From positions 86,993,047-87,057,046 of the forward strand of contig JACSVZ010000004.1 of assembly GCA_014706295.1 (NCBI GenBank): a stretch of 64,000 bases of DNA, in the 5' to 3' direction. The DNA comes from Lycocorax pyrrhopterus obiensis. Lineage: Eukaryota > Chordata > Aves > Passeriformes > Paradisaeidae. The notes under the pieces were generated by a model. It was not told where the DNA came from. It ran no database searches and worked only from the letters and a program-made list of their open reading frames with translations. The stretch's first letter is position 1, and every line of letters starts with the position of its first letter. Shown here one piece after another: positions 40,879 to 53,800 of this stretch. A program made the translations under genes and the position numbers.

Positions 40879-40935
40879 ATAATTATATATATATAATATA
40901 TATATTATATATAATTATATATATATAATAAATTA
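40879..40935. repeat. AT-rich imperfect palindrome
   Basis: Alternating TA tracts separated by ATTA/TAAT steps give near-symmetric arms (TATATATAAT against ATTATATATA) around an ATATATAT centre. Such DNA can extrude cruciforms and is often misassembled. Confidence 0.85.
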
Positions 40936-42849
40936 ATATACTTAATATGTAACATTGTGCAATATCAAATATTGAATGCTACAAACAAATAAAAGGCTAA
41001 AAATGATTGCATGTGTGTTCTGCCTCACACGCATTTACTCAGTTTGGTTCTTTCATTTGTTTTTCACAATAGTACAGGACATTGCTTGACTTTTCATTGA
41101 ATATAATGAATTAATTAATTGTGGCATAGGTCAAATACAGCAACTTATGCTCAGACTTATGCTGAAAGTAGTGCATACATATAAGTAACCATGGAAAGGT
41201 GAGACTTCTGGTGCAGCATCTCCCAAACAAGAATAGTCATTTTACAGTGAACGTCTTTGAAGTTGATGTTTGATTTACAAGTGCTGTTTACAAAAGAAGC
41301 TTAAAGCAGTGCACATTAATTTAAGAAAGTAAATGTAAAATTTGCCAGCATGGAAATAAATCACAGAACACTTGAGACAAATGAAAAAATTTTAATCCTG
41401 GTTTTTGAAATTAAGGACATCAGCATGAGATACATTAATACAAAACAAAGGAGAACTCCCAAACTAAAACAATGGCTTCAGGTATATCTGACAAAAGCTC
41501 TAGATGTCTTGACACAGGTATTTTCCTCCTTAGAAGGTAAGAGCTACTTTGTAGAAACTGAACCTATGAAACCATATTATTTTGGATAAAGAGGCAGAGG
41601 TTTAGACAAAACTCTTAAATAAACTTTTTGGTGTTTTCTTCAACTATGTATTGTGATTTCTGCATAATAAACTTGATTCTTCAAAGGTCCTCCTCAGGTC
41701 AACAACTATATTAGCAAGGTTGTGCAGAATGAGGCCCATCTCTGGAGGCTTACAGATCTTTATCACACTTTATGTACATGCTTACAAATTTTACCAGCAC
41801 CAGGAAAGTTGTTGTTTATGCTCTGAGAAATAACCTTGGCTGTTAATCCCAGCCCAGCATATTAGCCATCTTCTCTGTTTGAACACAAGGTTCAATCACT
41901 TAAAACTTTTTTAGTACGTGCCATTAATGGGCTTAAATTGAATTTAAACTCCAATGGAGCTGCTAAAACTGAAACTTCTGCTGAAGTACACAAATTCTGA
42001 ACCCTGCATTGATGTGATCATCTTGTCCTTCTATTAACAACATGCTCAGATCTTTCTAATGCCATTGTCAGGAACCTAGCAAGAGAAGACCTTTTTTTAC
42101 GAGGAAGAAGTAACTGTGCCTTTATACAGAAAGATTTGGAGAGTATCCCAGACTTCACAAATGAAACAGAAGACAAATGTACACTAAAGAAAATTATACA
42201 ACATTCTACAAGGGTTCCAGGCTAGTACTGGAGACAAGGAACTTCCCTGCCATACTAATATTCACAGGATTTGAAAAATTTCCTATTCAGCAACTTTAGG
42301 GAGAAGCTCAAACCTCAGGCTCGTACAGCCGGTCCTTGGCAAGGGCCTGGTCATGGTGTTCTCCTCAGGATGTCCTTATCTCTTTTCCAATGGAAAGGTG
42401 ATTACTTTGACAGTTTCTACATAAAGTTTCAACCTTGCCATGAAATTTAAACCTCGGGAACAGCTTGTTGCAAGCTATTGAATACTGTCAGGTATCGTTT
42501 TTGGGACACCCACCTGAGCACCTCTGGCCCACAGCCCTGTCAAGGAGCCTCCCCACGGCTCAAGGGCCTGGCATGACCAACCTTTAACAGGACAAACAGG
42601 CGTTTTATGACACCTGCCTTCCACCAACCTTTCTATTAAAGAATTGTATCAAGAATAAATAATAATTACCTTACATTAAGCAGTGACAGGCAATTATTTA
42701 ATTATTAACGAAATTACATTTTCTGTGAATACAAAGGCCATCAAATCCAAGTGAAAAACAACACCGCAAGCGTTCCTGCTGCTTTCCTTCTTTTCTCTTT
42801 CTGGTTTTGTTTGTTTGCTTGCTTGTTTTGTGGCGGGTTTTTGGTGTTG

Positions 42850-42876
42850 TTTTTTTTTTTTGGGGGGGGGGGGGGG
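42850..42876. repeat. T12-G15 homopolymer junction
   Basis: Twelve T run directly into fifteen G at the edge of the CpG island. On the FAM83B strand this is C15 then A12, just inside intron 1 if exon 1 ends at 43221. Length is probably unreliable in the assembly. Confidence 0.95.
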
Positions 42877-42889
42877 TGCGTTTGTTCGT

Positions 42890-43640
42890 TCAACCAGAAA
42901 GTTAACTTTCCAGGCAAAACAAGGGCAGCGGGCGCTCCGCTGGGCGACGCCGCACGTGTGGCGCCCCCGGCCCGCTTGCGCAGGGCGGCCCCGGGAGGGA
43001 GCGCGGCGTGGGAGCCGCGGGAGCCGCGCCACGGGCCGCCCACCGCGCCCGGCCCCCACCCGCGCCCGCGCCGGAGCGGCCCCGCCGCCGCCTGCGCCCC
43101 GCGACCCAAGCGCCCCCGATCCAAGCGCCCCGCGGCGCCGAGCGGGATGTTGGAGGGGCGGGGGACTGCCCTGTCCCGTCCCGTCCCGTCCCGGGGGAGA
43201 CTGAAGGGAGACCCACTTACTGCGCCGGTGCCCCGCGTGGGGTCTCGCCTCCGGAGCGGCGGGGCGGCTCGACCCGGCTGCTGCGAGCGCGGCGGCGGCG
43301 AGTCACGGCGGCGCAGCGCTCATCGCAGGTACTTCCCGTGGCTCTCAGGCGCGGTGGGTGTGGAAACCAGTTACAACATGTCAGGACGGTGTCGCACCAA
43401 GCCCGCCGCCGCGGGAGCGGGGCAAGGACTTGTCTGAACTGGGGAAGCCCGGCCCTCTCGCGCGGAGCGAAGGGCAGCGCCTTCCCCGCGCCGCGCCGCG
43501 TCCCCCGCCCCAGCCCTGCCCTGCCCTGCCCTCCGGGCCGGCCGGCAGCCGCGGGAGCCCGCGGGGCAGGGGCGGCCCGAGCCGAGGCATCGGCAGCCCC
43601 GCGGCGGGCCCGGGAGCGGGGTGTGCGTGGGAGATTAAAC
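42890..43640. promoter_or_regulatory. FAM83B: CpG island, presumed FAM83B promoter
   Basis: The sequence switches abruptly from AT-rich to strongly GC-rich with very dense CG dinucleotides, then back again. GC boxes are visible: GGGGCGGGG at 43155-43163 and GGCGGGGCGG at 43258-43267. A short run of CCCGT-type pentamers lies near 43173-43195 and CCCTG pentamers near 43510-43530. This is the only CpG island in the window. It sits about 4.7 kb upstream of FAM83B exon 2, as expected for that gene's promoter and first exon. Long open frames on both strands here are a side effect of GC richness. A bidirectional promoter is possible, but I see no partner gene on the plus strand. Confidence 0.75.
43221..43400 (-). 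other. FAM83B: Candidate FAM83B non-coding exon 1
   Basis: On the minus strand the island contains a strong donor, GCGCA followed by GTAAGTGG, with GT at 43220-43219. An exon ending at 43221 would splice to the exon 2 acceptor across a 4.65-kb intron. The transcription start cannot be read from sequence, so the right-hand limit is nominal. An alternative donor outside the island (CAG followed by GTATGT, exon end 43852) could serve another first exon. Confidence 0.4.
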
Positions 43641-43649
43641 GCAAAGTAA

Positions 43650-46600
43650 ACGCTGGCTTCAAGAAAAAACAAACCCGTCAGCCTCGAGTCACGGTTTCCA
43701 GGTTAACTCCGGTGGAGCAAGTCTCGGCAAGGGAGCGATACCCGTTTGAGACCTTCAAAGTAGGATATAGGGACAAGCCCCCTTTCCATAGCTCAGTTGC
43801 TTTGAAAAAGCTCTTCTTTTGCCCTTGGTGACTCGGGTGAGAGAAACATACCTGAATGTAGAGCCCCCCATCCCGGCTGCAATGCACCTGGGCCTTCCTG
43901 CCTCATTCTTTCCAGCAGCAGGCTGGGCACGCCGCATGGCAATCCACGTGTTGAAACCTTGGAGAGCCCTCTCCGAAAGGCTCTTTGAAAACACGATCAT
44001 CTCTTCAGTAGGATCTTGCAGCCACCAACAGATCAGCACATCACATGTGCATAACAAGCACACTTGAGAGGATTTTGTAATTTAAACTTTTTATAGGCTT
44101 TGTCTGTATCACACTTTGTGGTGCCTAACCACAGGCAGCTTTTTCTTGGGGCATTTAAGACAATGCAGTGTAACCCTGGCAGTTAGGCTTTATCAGCAAT
44201 AACTCATCCAGTCTGGCTTAAAGCACAAACTCATTTTCCTAACCTTTACTGCCTAATAGTAAGTGTGGGATATATCCTATTTCTGAAGTTAAGCATGGCT
44301 CTACTGTGACATTTTGATGATGGTTTCTGAGAAGAAAACAGTAAAAATACGTAATATCTGCACAGCAATATTTGTATATTTATGTGTATATAAATGTATA
44401 AGTCTGGCCATCAGGGAGTGATTTTTTTCCTGTGCAGTTAATTCAGGTAGTGGAATGCACAAGATGGTGTTAATATACTCATGGACTACCCTTTACAGAC
44501 AAAGGAGCATCTGGATTAAATGATTAAACCCTTCTCACACTCAAAAAAAGAATTTCCCTGGTTTTGATGAAAGATACAGGGTGAAAACTGCTTTAAAAAC
44601 AAACAAAATTTTAAAAGGTACATAGAACTTTATAACTAGTACACAGCACTTTCTATCCCATGAAAATACGTAGTCTGGAAGGAGAACATGTTTCTGTGGA
44701 AATTTATTCATAAAAAGGTGAGGCTATCTTAAATTTTTAAAAGAGCAGATCTATTTTCTAAAATTATTTATGAAAGTGTAGGAAGGTAGATGAATGGTCA
44801 CAAAACCTCTTTTGACCTTGACTGAATTGGTTGGACATTTATTACACAAAATTTACAAGCCTGTGTCTTCTAGAGAAGTTAAGTGGTTGAGTACAGGTTT
44901 AGCATAAACAAAGAACTGTAATGAGACTGATCATAGCTTTCTGAATAAGGAAATATGCATGGAGGAAAGGATCTAGGGTTTTTTGCTACATTAGTATCTG
45001 TACAAGAAAAGGGTTTTTTCTGCTCCCTTACAGTGCCCTTACAGCTCCCTTACAATTTATCAACTGAAGCCCTCCAGTAGCTATACCAGGCCAGACACTT
45101 CATAAAACCCAGCTTGGGGAATGTGTTTTGGAAACTGTTAACTGTCAAAATAAAGAACGTTTTTACCTAGCAAATTCTGTGCCTTGCAGCCACAGGCATC
45201 AGTGGAAGCAGACAGTATGAGCAAGCTTAATAAGCAGTAAGACAAATTCTTAAACGACAGGTATAAAACTGTATTGTAAAAGTGTGAGGCAGGAGTATGT
45301 GCTTCACTATCCTTACTCCTAGAGTTGTGGAACTGTTGCAGTATGAGGGGAAGGGTCTGCAGAAATTGGCCAGCCCTCATTTGCCTAAACAGCCTTTCCT
45401 TTTGCCATTGAAAATGTGGCATTGGGCAGGATCAGTTGAAGCATCCTATTGATTGGAATTGTTTTCCTGTAATCCAACTGATTTATAAAACCTCAAAACG
45501 ACAGAAGTTCTTAGACATACCTTGTTCATAAACTGCATAGGACAGAAGGATCAACTCAGTATGTTTGATACCACCATCTTTAGAATGATTGTCTTAAGTG
45601 ACCTGGGTACTCAGATGAGAGTGCTGATGGATGATCATCCATGTGACTGCCATCCGTTTCCAGTTCTGAGACATTTTTTTTGTATGGACAGATCGTCTTG
45701 CCCTGTACAGGTCTAGCTGAATGCAAGCAGAAGATAAAAGATTATTATCACATATGCAATGACACCAGTCCAGAAGTTTATGATATGGATAATTATTAAG
45801 GAGAAATATTTATATGAATTATATTTATATTCCTACAACATGCTTAGTAAGATTTCATTTAGATTTACTAAAGGGAACATTGATTTGGAAGCAGTGGATG
45901 TTTATACAATTCTTTACACCTATGAGTTGAGCTTTTATTAGATTTTAAACAGATGAAGAAAGAATACAGTCCTGAAGATTCATACTATTTACAAATCAAT
46001 GGCCATCTAAGCTAAAGCATAAGCACACAGACTTCACACATTAATCTTAAAATTAGAGGAAATGTGCTGTTACTGATATGAATATAAGAGGAGCTGCACT
46101 GCATTTATACAAAGCTTGATGAGTAGCGATATAAAATCCGCACCTTTCGTAATGTAGCAGAGAGAAAAATGAGACAGAAAACTACAAATTAATATGGAAA
46201 AGCAGGTGTCCTACTCTCAGTAGATCTTTTTCAAGTTAAATAATCATAACCTACTCTATTTGGGATCATATTCTTAAATCAAGAATACATTAATTTGGTC
46301 CGTGTAATGCTAAGAAAATATTTGGCAATGTCCAAACACTGGCTAGTTTGCCAATTACTTTCACAGCTTCTATCAAGAAATGGCCAGTAGTCAAAATACA
46401 AAGCATTAAAGCCAAGGTCTTTTATGAGACCTTATATTGGGGCCTGGGTATATGTGCTATATGCTATTTGGTAGGTTTTTGTTGTAGGTCAGGTCCCGTG
46501 TCAAAGGCTTATACAAGCCTACTGAAATTACTTGAAGAAATTCAATTGTGTGAAGAGCATCTGTGTGCTTCCTTTGAGAAATTTATGGTAAGAGATGAAT

Positions 46601-48200
46601 AAAGTTATGCAAAGCATATTATTTTTGTGACACAAGTAAATAAATAAAAATCCACCAGTCTTTATTTTCTGCCACCAGCATGACTAGCTAAGAGAGAGGG
46701 TAAAAGAGCAGAGTGAGAGGAATGATCAAAGGTGAAGAAGCGTTGCCATCTGAGGAAGAGTCACGCAGGCTGGGACTCTTCAGACTGGAATGGAGTTGGT
46801 GATTGAGGCTTCCTGGTGTGGTTCATTACATGACATGTAGCTCCAGTGTACAACAGGCCTGAATACAGAGAAGGAAGCTCGTCTGAGGTCAGCTTTAATA
46901 GGAAGCCAATATCTCTCTCTCTCAGGGAGTTCCAAGACAAGTTTCAAACTGATGGAGGGTGACAAAGTATTCTCTGCTCCTGTTCTTTGTTCCTCTCACT
47001 TTCCTCTTTGCCACTTGTCTACATGTCATTAAAGAGCTACACAGACATTTGTTCTGAATTCATACAGCTGTTCTTATAGTCCTTCACAGCATGCTCAGTT
47101 CAATGTGTAAAGAAGTTGTAGAACCACAGATTTCTACTTCGGATTAGCTTCCTTCTCTATGGATCAGAGAGGTAGCTCCTCTTGGTCTTCTTACGGGCTT
47201 TAGATATCTGTGTGTGCCATTAAACATGGTTCCACCCCTGCCCTTGGGGAAGAGGACTGCACAACGAGCAGCAGGTTTCTCTGAGATTTTATGTCTTCTG
47301 AGATTTTAAGTGTCCTTGTTATTGAGAGTCCTGGAAATTTTTCTGCCCAGGCGGTATCCATATTGTTGTTGTAGCTTCCAAGATACATACTTCAGGATGA
47401 TTCTTGTAATTGTTTTTTCTTTGCTCATTTGCCCTTACTTTAACATCCACCTTTGACTTACTTTGGAAATAGTACTCATTGTACTATTACTACTACAAGC
47501 AGGCAGTAATACAAACTTTGCCAGAAAAACAAAGCAAAAAATTAAGTGCCTCTTATTTTTCAGTTGGTTGGAACACTTTCTTGTATCTTGCTCTCCACCG
47601 GCTCACTTTACCAGTGAACTTTCTGGGGTGTCTTCCTTACTGGACTTAGCCTGTTCTCCTCATCAGATCTTCCCAAGGGCTGGTGCACTGCCAGAGTTCG
47701 AATGACAAAATCTTAACCATATATTTTGTGATCCAGATTCAGGGCTTAAGGGTTTAGAGGTTAGGGATGAATGTACTTGTGTCTTCAAGTCAGACATACT
47801 TTAGGGTAATGTGAAAATGAAAATTTTATACTAATTTAGTAAAAGGTAAACCTACAGTAATTGTTTAAAGTATTCACATTTAATATTATAGAAACTACTA
47901 TATACATATTCACATTGTATATAAGAATGAAATTATTAAACACAACCGTACACCATTTGGTCTGAGATTTTGAGTACATTTAAGTCCAGTTTGCTGTTTA
48001 TCCATTAGTAATGGAAAATATCTCTTATTGTTTAAACTGTTTCTCCTCAGTACAGATTCCATGAATGTTCAGCCCCATGTAGAAAGGGAGATTAATTCCT
48101 TTATGGAATGGCAAGTTGTCTGCTGTTGATCTTAATATTTTAATGATCTGCAGATCCAGATCTTGCATTAGGCCATCACCAAAACCCCAAAACAAGTACA
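43650..48200. other. Upstream intergenic DNA, no gene seen
   Basis: Sequence returns to AT-rich right of the island. A minus-strand donor-like CAG then GTATGT (exon end 43852) could mark an alternative first exon of FAM83B. A short imperfect tandem of CTCCCTTACA units lies near 45025-45057. A weak CR1-like phrase near 46765-46795 is too short to call. Confidence 0.5.
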
Positions 48201-48204
48201 GCAT

Positions 48205-49075
48205 GTTCATAGAATTGTGGAATGTTCAGGCGTTGGAATGGGCCTTAAAGATCTATTCCAAAGCCCTCTGCCATGGGCAGGAATACCTCTCACTAGACCA
48301 GGTTGCTCAATGCCTTGTCCAGCCTGGCCTTGGACACTGCCATGGAAGAGGCATCCACAACCTCCCTGGGCAACCTGTTCCAGTGTCTTATGTCTTACTA
48401 ACTACAAAGCAGAAGATTTCTTCATAATACATAACCTAGATTTCCACTCTTTCCATTTGTACCCATTACTCTTTGTTCTGTCACTGCAGTTCCTGACAAA
48501 GAGTTCATCTCCAGCTTCCCTCAGGCCCCTTCAGATACTGGAAGGTTGCTGTGATGTCTCCACACAACCTTCCCTTCTCCAGGCTGAACAGCCCCAACTT
48601 TCTCAGACTATCATTATAGATGAGGTGCTCCAGTCCTCTTACCAACTTCATGGCCTCTTCTGGACTTGCTCCCACAGTTCCACGTCCTTTTTATGCTGGG
48701 GACACAGAATTGGTTGCAGCACTCCAAGTGCAGTCTCATGAGAATGGAGTAGAGGTGTAGAATCACCTCCCTCGCCCTGCTGGCCACGCTCCTTTGAATG
48801 CAGCCCAGGGCACAGCTGGCTTTCTGGGCTGTGAGCACTCACCACTGGCTCACACTGAGTTTTCATCAACCATCACCCTCAAGTCCTTCTCTACAGGGCT
48901 GCTCTCAATCCCTTCTATGCCCAACCTGTAAGGGTGCCTGGGATTGCCTTGACCCAGGTGTAAGACTTTGCATGTCTCTTGGTTGAACTTCATGGACTTT
49001 GCATAGGCCCATGTCTCAAGCCTCTCAAGGTCCCTCTGGATGGCATCCCCTCCCTTCACGTGGACTCTTGCTACA
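48205..49075 (-). mobile_element. CR1 LINE fragment, about 0.87 kb
   Basis: The plus strand starts CATAGAATTGTGGAATG (decayed reverse complement of the 3' tail), then CTGCCATGGGCAGGAATACC, CTAGACCAGGTTGCTCAATG, CAGATACTGGAAGGTTGCTG, AATCACCTCCCTCGCCCTGC and GTCCTTCTCTACAGGGCTGC. This is textbook avian CR1 in antisense orientation, 5'-truncated. A 69-codon minus-strand frame at 48850-49059 is a remnant of the reverse-transcriptase C-terminal region ([12 protein letters not shown] motif). Other frames over it are meaningless. Confidence 0.95.
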
Positions 49076-50290
49076 TAGCCATAAGGATCTTCAAGTCAAA
49101 AGGAGAATTCACGCCTCCTAGGTTTCTTCTGACTGAGAAAAAAGGTGAGTCCTGCAAATAAATTCATAAGAAGAGAAAAATGAGATAGGGCTAGAAGGAA
49201 CAAATCGTTACTTGATTTGCATATGGTTTATTTTCAAAGCCGTAACCACTCTGACAGTGGGTTGGCACTTACAAGGACCCAGTTTTGGCCTAGTATTTAC
49301 CTCTCTGCTTGGAGGTGAGGCTGGCAGAAGGATGAAAGGTCCTTGTCTCCTTCCAGTCCCAGAAGTGCCTGAAGCTAGTTTTCCTAGAGCTGGTTACTTG
49401 GAGCCTTCAGTGTTACCCCAGTGTTTGCTTGGGTGCTCATGGTCCTCATGAATTTTATACACCCAAGCCCAACTTTCTTTTAAACTTTTTCTTATTCTAA
49501 AATTTGGGGAGGATTAAAGGTTTCACAGTGCCTTTGGATTTCTCTGGCCATCAAAAGTAATACTGGCAGAAGTAGAAGGGAAAAATAAACCAGGGAATCG
49601 AGCAGCCTATGTCAAATAATAAAATCACATTGAAGTCTGAACAACAAAGGAAGTTATGTTAATGTTCTACTGTACCAACATCCTAAATCTTAATGCAGCA
49701 ACTAGAAATGGCAGGTTTATTCTTTCCTGGGTAGATTCACAAACTGCCAATGAAGTTACAGCCAAGGAAGTTATTATCAATGGCATAAGTAGTAAAAAGT
49801 GCCAGAAATATTCTATCCTCAAATACAAGGTTTTCTTAAGTGTCCACATACCTGTCCAAAAAAATGCCCTTTGATTAGGGAATGTTTGTTGGCTGAATGG
49901 TACACAGCAAATGCTGGAGTTCACTTATGAGTACTATGAGCTCAGCAAATGTTTTCCCATGAATTTGGTGCTTTATAATCAGTGTGAAATTGTTAATTTA
50001 CATGTACAATTAATGAAATAAACATAATTTATTCTACATTTATCAAGGTGGCTTGAAAATTAATGTAGTAGTACAGTGATGACCATGATAAACTAAGAAT
50101 ATCTATGATTCAGATTTTTAAGAATAGATAAAATCTTTCATCAAATCAGCTAATGCTGTTGTGGAAAGCAGACAAACTTACGGTCACTGAAACTTCTCCA
50201 AACCTGGGACAGACAGAGCAAACTTCAAATACAAGTACAAATTGTGAAGAACTGCTCTGGGTTAAACTGGAGATGTTTCAACTACAGAAG
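49076..50290. other. Intergenic DNA, no gene seen
   Basis: AT-rich sequence with small frames of fewer than 90 codons. No domain or repeat is recognised. Confidence 0.5.
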
Positions 50291-50299
50291 AGGAACAAT

Positions 50300-50395
50300 A
50301 TACAAGTACAGGAGTAGCTATACTAGATCCATCTAATTCAACATCATGTCTTTGACAGTAACTGGTTAGAACAAAGTATTTGGGTGAGTGTGTGG
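50300..50395. mobile_element. Possible ancient CR1/LINE remnant
   Basis: GGAGTAGCTATACTAGATCC followed by ATCTAATTCAACATCATGTC resembles a widespread old sauropsid repeat (GCCATACTGGGTCAGACC, CCATCTAGCCCAGTATCCTG). The match is from memory and decayed. Confidence 0.4.
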
Positions 50396-50599
50396 TCTCC
50401 CATCTTCACCTCTTAGCTCTTTCAGAGGCATATGAGAGTTGGGAATGATGGATCTCCATCATCATCATCATCCCCAAAGTGAGCTGAAAACCCGAACATA
50501 CCTGAATTCCAAGTAGATAAAATACAGAGTCTGTTGTTTCAATTTGTTTCTTGCTGTGAGGTTGTGGGAGGAAGGGGATACATTGTAATGGCACTTAGG

Positions 50600-50893
50600 C
50601 AGTGCTCTCTGTGACAATGAGACAGCAAGACGCAAGTATCACAAGTTGCAGCAAGAGAAATTCTAATTGGGCACCGGAAAATTCTTCACTGTGGGGGTGG
50701 TTAAGCACTGGGATGTGCTTCCTGGACAGCATGGGATCCACCTCTGTGGGGATTTTCAAAACATGACTGAGCAAGTCCTTGGACATCCTCATTAATATTT
50801 TCAGTTAAACTGACTTGAAGCAGGAGGTTGAACTAGATGACTTCCAGAAACCCTTTCCAGCCTAATTTTTGTCTGATACCGTGATTCTGTCCT
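50600..50893 (+). mobile_element. CR1 LINE fragment
   Basis: Sense CR1 3' end, diverged: TTCTTCACTGTGGGGGTGGT, TAAGCACTGGGATGTGCTTC, GTTGAACTAGATGACTTCCA, CCCTTTCCAGCCTAATTTTT and a tail ending GTGATTCTGT. Only the last 300 or so bases of the element remain. Confidence 0.85.
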
Positions 50894-53800
50894 TGTTTTC
50901 CTTCCTGTAACAGCTGCAATTCTGGTAGAGGTTATTCCATCCCTAGAATGGTAAAATTCTTACCAGAGTTTTGTGAAATTCAGTATTTCTTTATGCTTCT
51001 CTATTGTGCGTTAGATTATAATCCCCAGTCTTTAACTGGAAATACTTGATGATAATCAAAATTTTGGGTTTATAAATTTAATAGTTTTACATTATCAACA
51101 CTTAAGACCACTGCAGAAATTACCTCTAGTAAACAGAGGAGGTTTGCCAATTCATGTGAGAATCAACTGAGAAACAGCGAGAAATAATAGCTTGAGGTTA
51201 TGAAATAATGTTATTATCTGATTGTGTCTACAGATTTTATCAATAATGGAATGGCTAACTTCTCTGATACTTAAATTGGCCTTGTAGTTAAAACAACAAG
51301 AGTAATGGAGACTTTTCACTTCCAATACTGGAGTCTTCAGCTAGCTGTTAATGTCCTAAAGGTCTGTCTTGAAATCTTGAAACCGATAAATATATAATAT
51401 TTCTAAACACCGGCTTAGGTCTGGTGTCAGGCTATGTGTATTCCTTATGTATGCAGTATGCATGACTATCACTTATGAAACTTCAAGCAAAACAAATACT
51501 GTCAGATTTTATTGGTAATCGGTGTACTATCTGACACCACAGAGAAGTTCTGTGTCAAAGGTTTACAAACAAACGAGATGAAAAGTTTTTGTACTTTATC
51601 AATAGCATTGATATGGCTGCAAGAGATCATGTTTCACTGTGAAATAATGCTTTGAGTCCTCTACGATATATGGTGGTTAATCTGAAATAATCTTGGACAA
51701 AACATACTCATAAATTCAAATGTTTGTGGGTTCTTTCCATTCCCTTCAGCTACCTGAAATGGAAAAACTGTGTGATGAAGATGGGTTTGAACTGTCATCA
51801 TATGTTTACCAATTATGAGACGTCATGTGCTCGCAATTCATTTTGATCAAACAAATACATCAACATTTAAGTAGCAATCTTAATCTGACTACTAAATAAA
51901 TAAGGGTAGTTCAACTCAGGGTAAAAAAATATGTAGACTAAGGAGTAATTGAGTAAAAGTGGCTGGGTTATGAACATGGAAACTGGCAGTTGCCCTTGCC
52001 AAGAATTAAACTTGTTTTTAAATGGAGTCATTTATACAGAAAAAAAGAAAGTGTTTATAAACTAGAAAATATCTTAAGTTCAGTCATGCTGAACTATTAA
52101 TTTATGGCAAGCTAGAATGAGGCAGACGGTCATAAAAATGTTAGCCACCATAAAAATCTTCTCCAAATGAAGTAAATACTATCCTTTCATTTTTTTATCA
52201 AAGCCAAAGCAATTCCTTGGTGAAGTAGCCAATATGATTTCAACTATAACTAGGGGCTTTGATGACTAACATAGGATTTCAGGCTCCTGTGTTGAAAATT
52301 GCTCATCAAATAAGCTCTTCTCAACTGTTATTTAAACTGGCTCCAGAGAATCTTGTTCTTTCATTTTAAAACTCTAGTGTGCCTGTTGCTCTGTGCTTGT
52401 GTATACAAGGACCTTGGCCCTTACATGCACCTTCACCACGCCTAACTCATAAGTCTGATCAACACCCAGCTTTGAATTCCTCCTCTCGCATCCCACATGA
52501 TGATCAGATCAAAAGGTTCTCAGGTACTTAGGTTCTCTGTTGGCTCTAATCCTCTCAACTACATTTCAGACATTTCAGTTTTTATTTACTGTGATTTGCA
52601 GTGAAATGATAGAAAATGCTCCCAATTTAACTCGCTTCAATCAGCTTCAGTTCAGGCTCTTAACAAACAGCACAAATCTCAATGGAGACATGAGCAGAGC
52701 TCACCAGAGGAGACTGGTGCACAGACCACAGTGAGTAAGGAAGGCTTCCTGTGACCTGAGAAACGTGAAGGGCTGGTGACCTTCTGCATCATGAACCAGA
52801 ATGCAACATGTCCACACCCACAGGAAGAGCAACAAATGCAAGGTTATGTCCAGTTGTTATTATGCATATCCTACTAGTAGGCAGCAATAAAAGAACAGTG
52901 GAGCTGGAAGACGAGTAAACAATAGCACTTAGATTTTGATCAATAACCTCCAAATTGGCAGCTACATTAGGCATTTAATTCCTGTAGAAATAGTTTTTTT
53001 GTGAAGGAGAGTTGTAATGAATCATGGTCTGAGTTTGGGGAACTACTGCCCATGTCAAAAGTAACACAGAGTGAGAGACAAAAGGATTAGTGAGAAATAC
53101 CAATATAAATGATTGAGATATGATAAGAATAGAAGTGTTCCTTAAGGGCTAGTTTATAGAAAAATAACATAATAGCCTCCTCTGCAGTCTCACTCACCCC
53201 TTACTGAATGTGCACATACATACTGTTTTAATGTACCTTCTCAGCAATGTAGTTTTCACTGACAGAATTTTGCTCTTTTCCTTGTCATCCTGCAGTTTCC
53301 TGATAAAACCTGCTATTCCTGAAAAAAAAAATTCATTCTCCTTTCTTCTGTCTGTTCCTTACTATTGCAAAATGCTCCTCCATGGCCTAATAAAGTGCAA
53401 AAATAGGTCCGTAGAATGTCTGTAAGTTTTGATTTGATTTAATTTCAAATTGGGCATCGCAGAAAGCCAGATACAACAAACAATGTATAATAATCAAGAA
53501 TATTTATGGTAAGAAGTAGCTGCGTGACTACGAGTTTGACTGAATTGTTCTTACTCCATTGCCAGGTAGAAAATAGCACAGCAGAGATAATCATGTTTCA
53601 GCAGACACACAGGAGTCACACTATCCGTAGAAGAAGCCTTGAGATGTTTCTGAAAATGCCTGGCAGTAAGGGTGATCTTGGCTTTGAGAATGGAAATATG
53701 AATATAGGGAGAAAGGAGATTCACACAACATTTAATTCTATGTAGCGTAAAATTAAAGTTCTAGTTCAGTGTTACTATTCCTAACAGCAACTGGAAACTG

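Larger units (their letters stand above)
38567..42885. other. Presumed FAM83B intron 1, no other gene seen
   Basis: AT-rich stretch between the exon 2 acceptor and the CpG island. It includes degenerate TAGATAGATAAATATTAAA-type repeats (38735-38800), an AT-rich palindrome (40879-40935) and a T12/G15 homopolymer pair at 42850-42876. A 79-codon plus-strand frame at 41350-41589 has no recognisable family. Confidence 0.55.
1..43500 (-). other. FAM83B: FAM83B gene body, 5' part (partial gene)
   Basis: The gene is read right to left: CpG-island promoter and probable exon 1 near 43.2 kb, exon 2 at 38063-38566, exon 3 at 7440-7604, and then an intron leaving the left edge. The identity rests on the two coding exons, whose joined 203 residues match the N-terminus of vertebrate FAM83B as I remember it, with the same exon boundaries. 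The human protein is about 1,000 residues, so roughly the first fifth is here. FAM83 proteins carry an N-terminal DUF1669 domain, which resembles phospholipase D but mainly anchors casein kinase 1 isoforms. FAM83B has also been linked to EGFR/RAS/PI3K signalling. In human, TINAG lies upstream and HCRTR2 downstream. I recognise neither here, as expected from the large spacing. The right-hand end of the gene body is approximate. Confidence 0.9.

Noticed and set aside
42751..43649. Long overlapping open frames of 100-228 codons on both strands across the CpG island
   Set aside because: GC-rich DNA has few stop codons. The frames are low-complexity Arg/Ala/Pro/Gly, occur on both strands at once and show no domain.
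46745..46800. Weak CR1-like phrase (AGGCTGGGACTCTTCAGACT)
   Set aside because: Too short and decayed, and the flanks do not continue as CR1.
48116..48741. Plus-strand frames of 103 and 174 codons
   Set aside because: These are antisense translations of the CR1 copy at 48205-49075.
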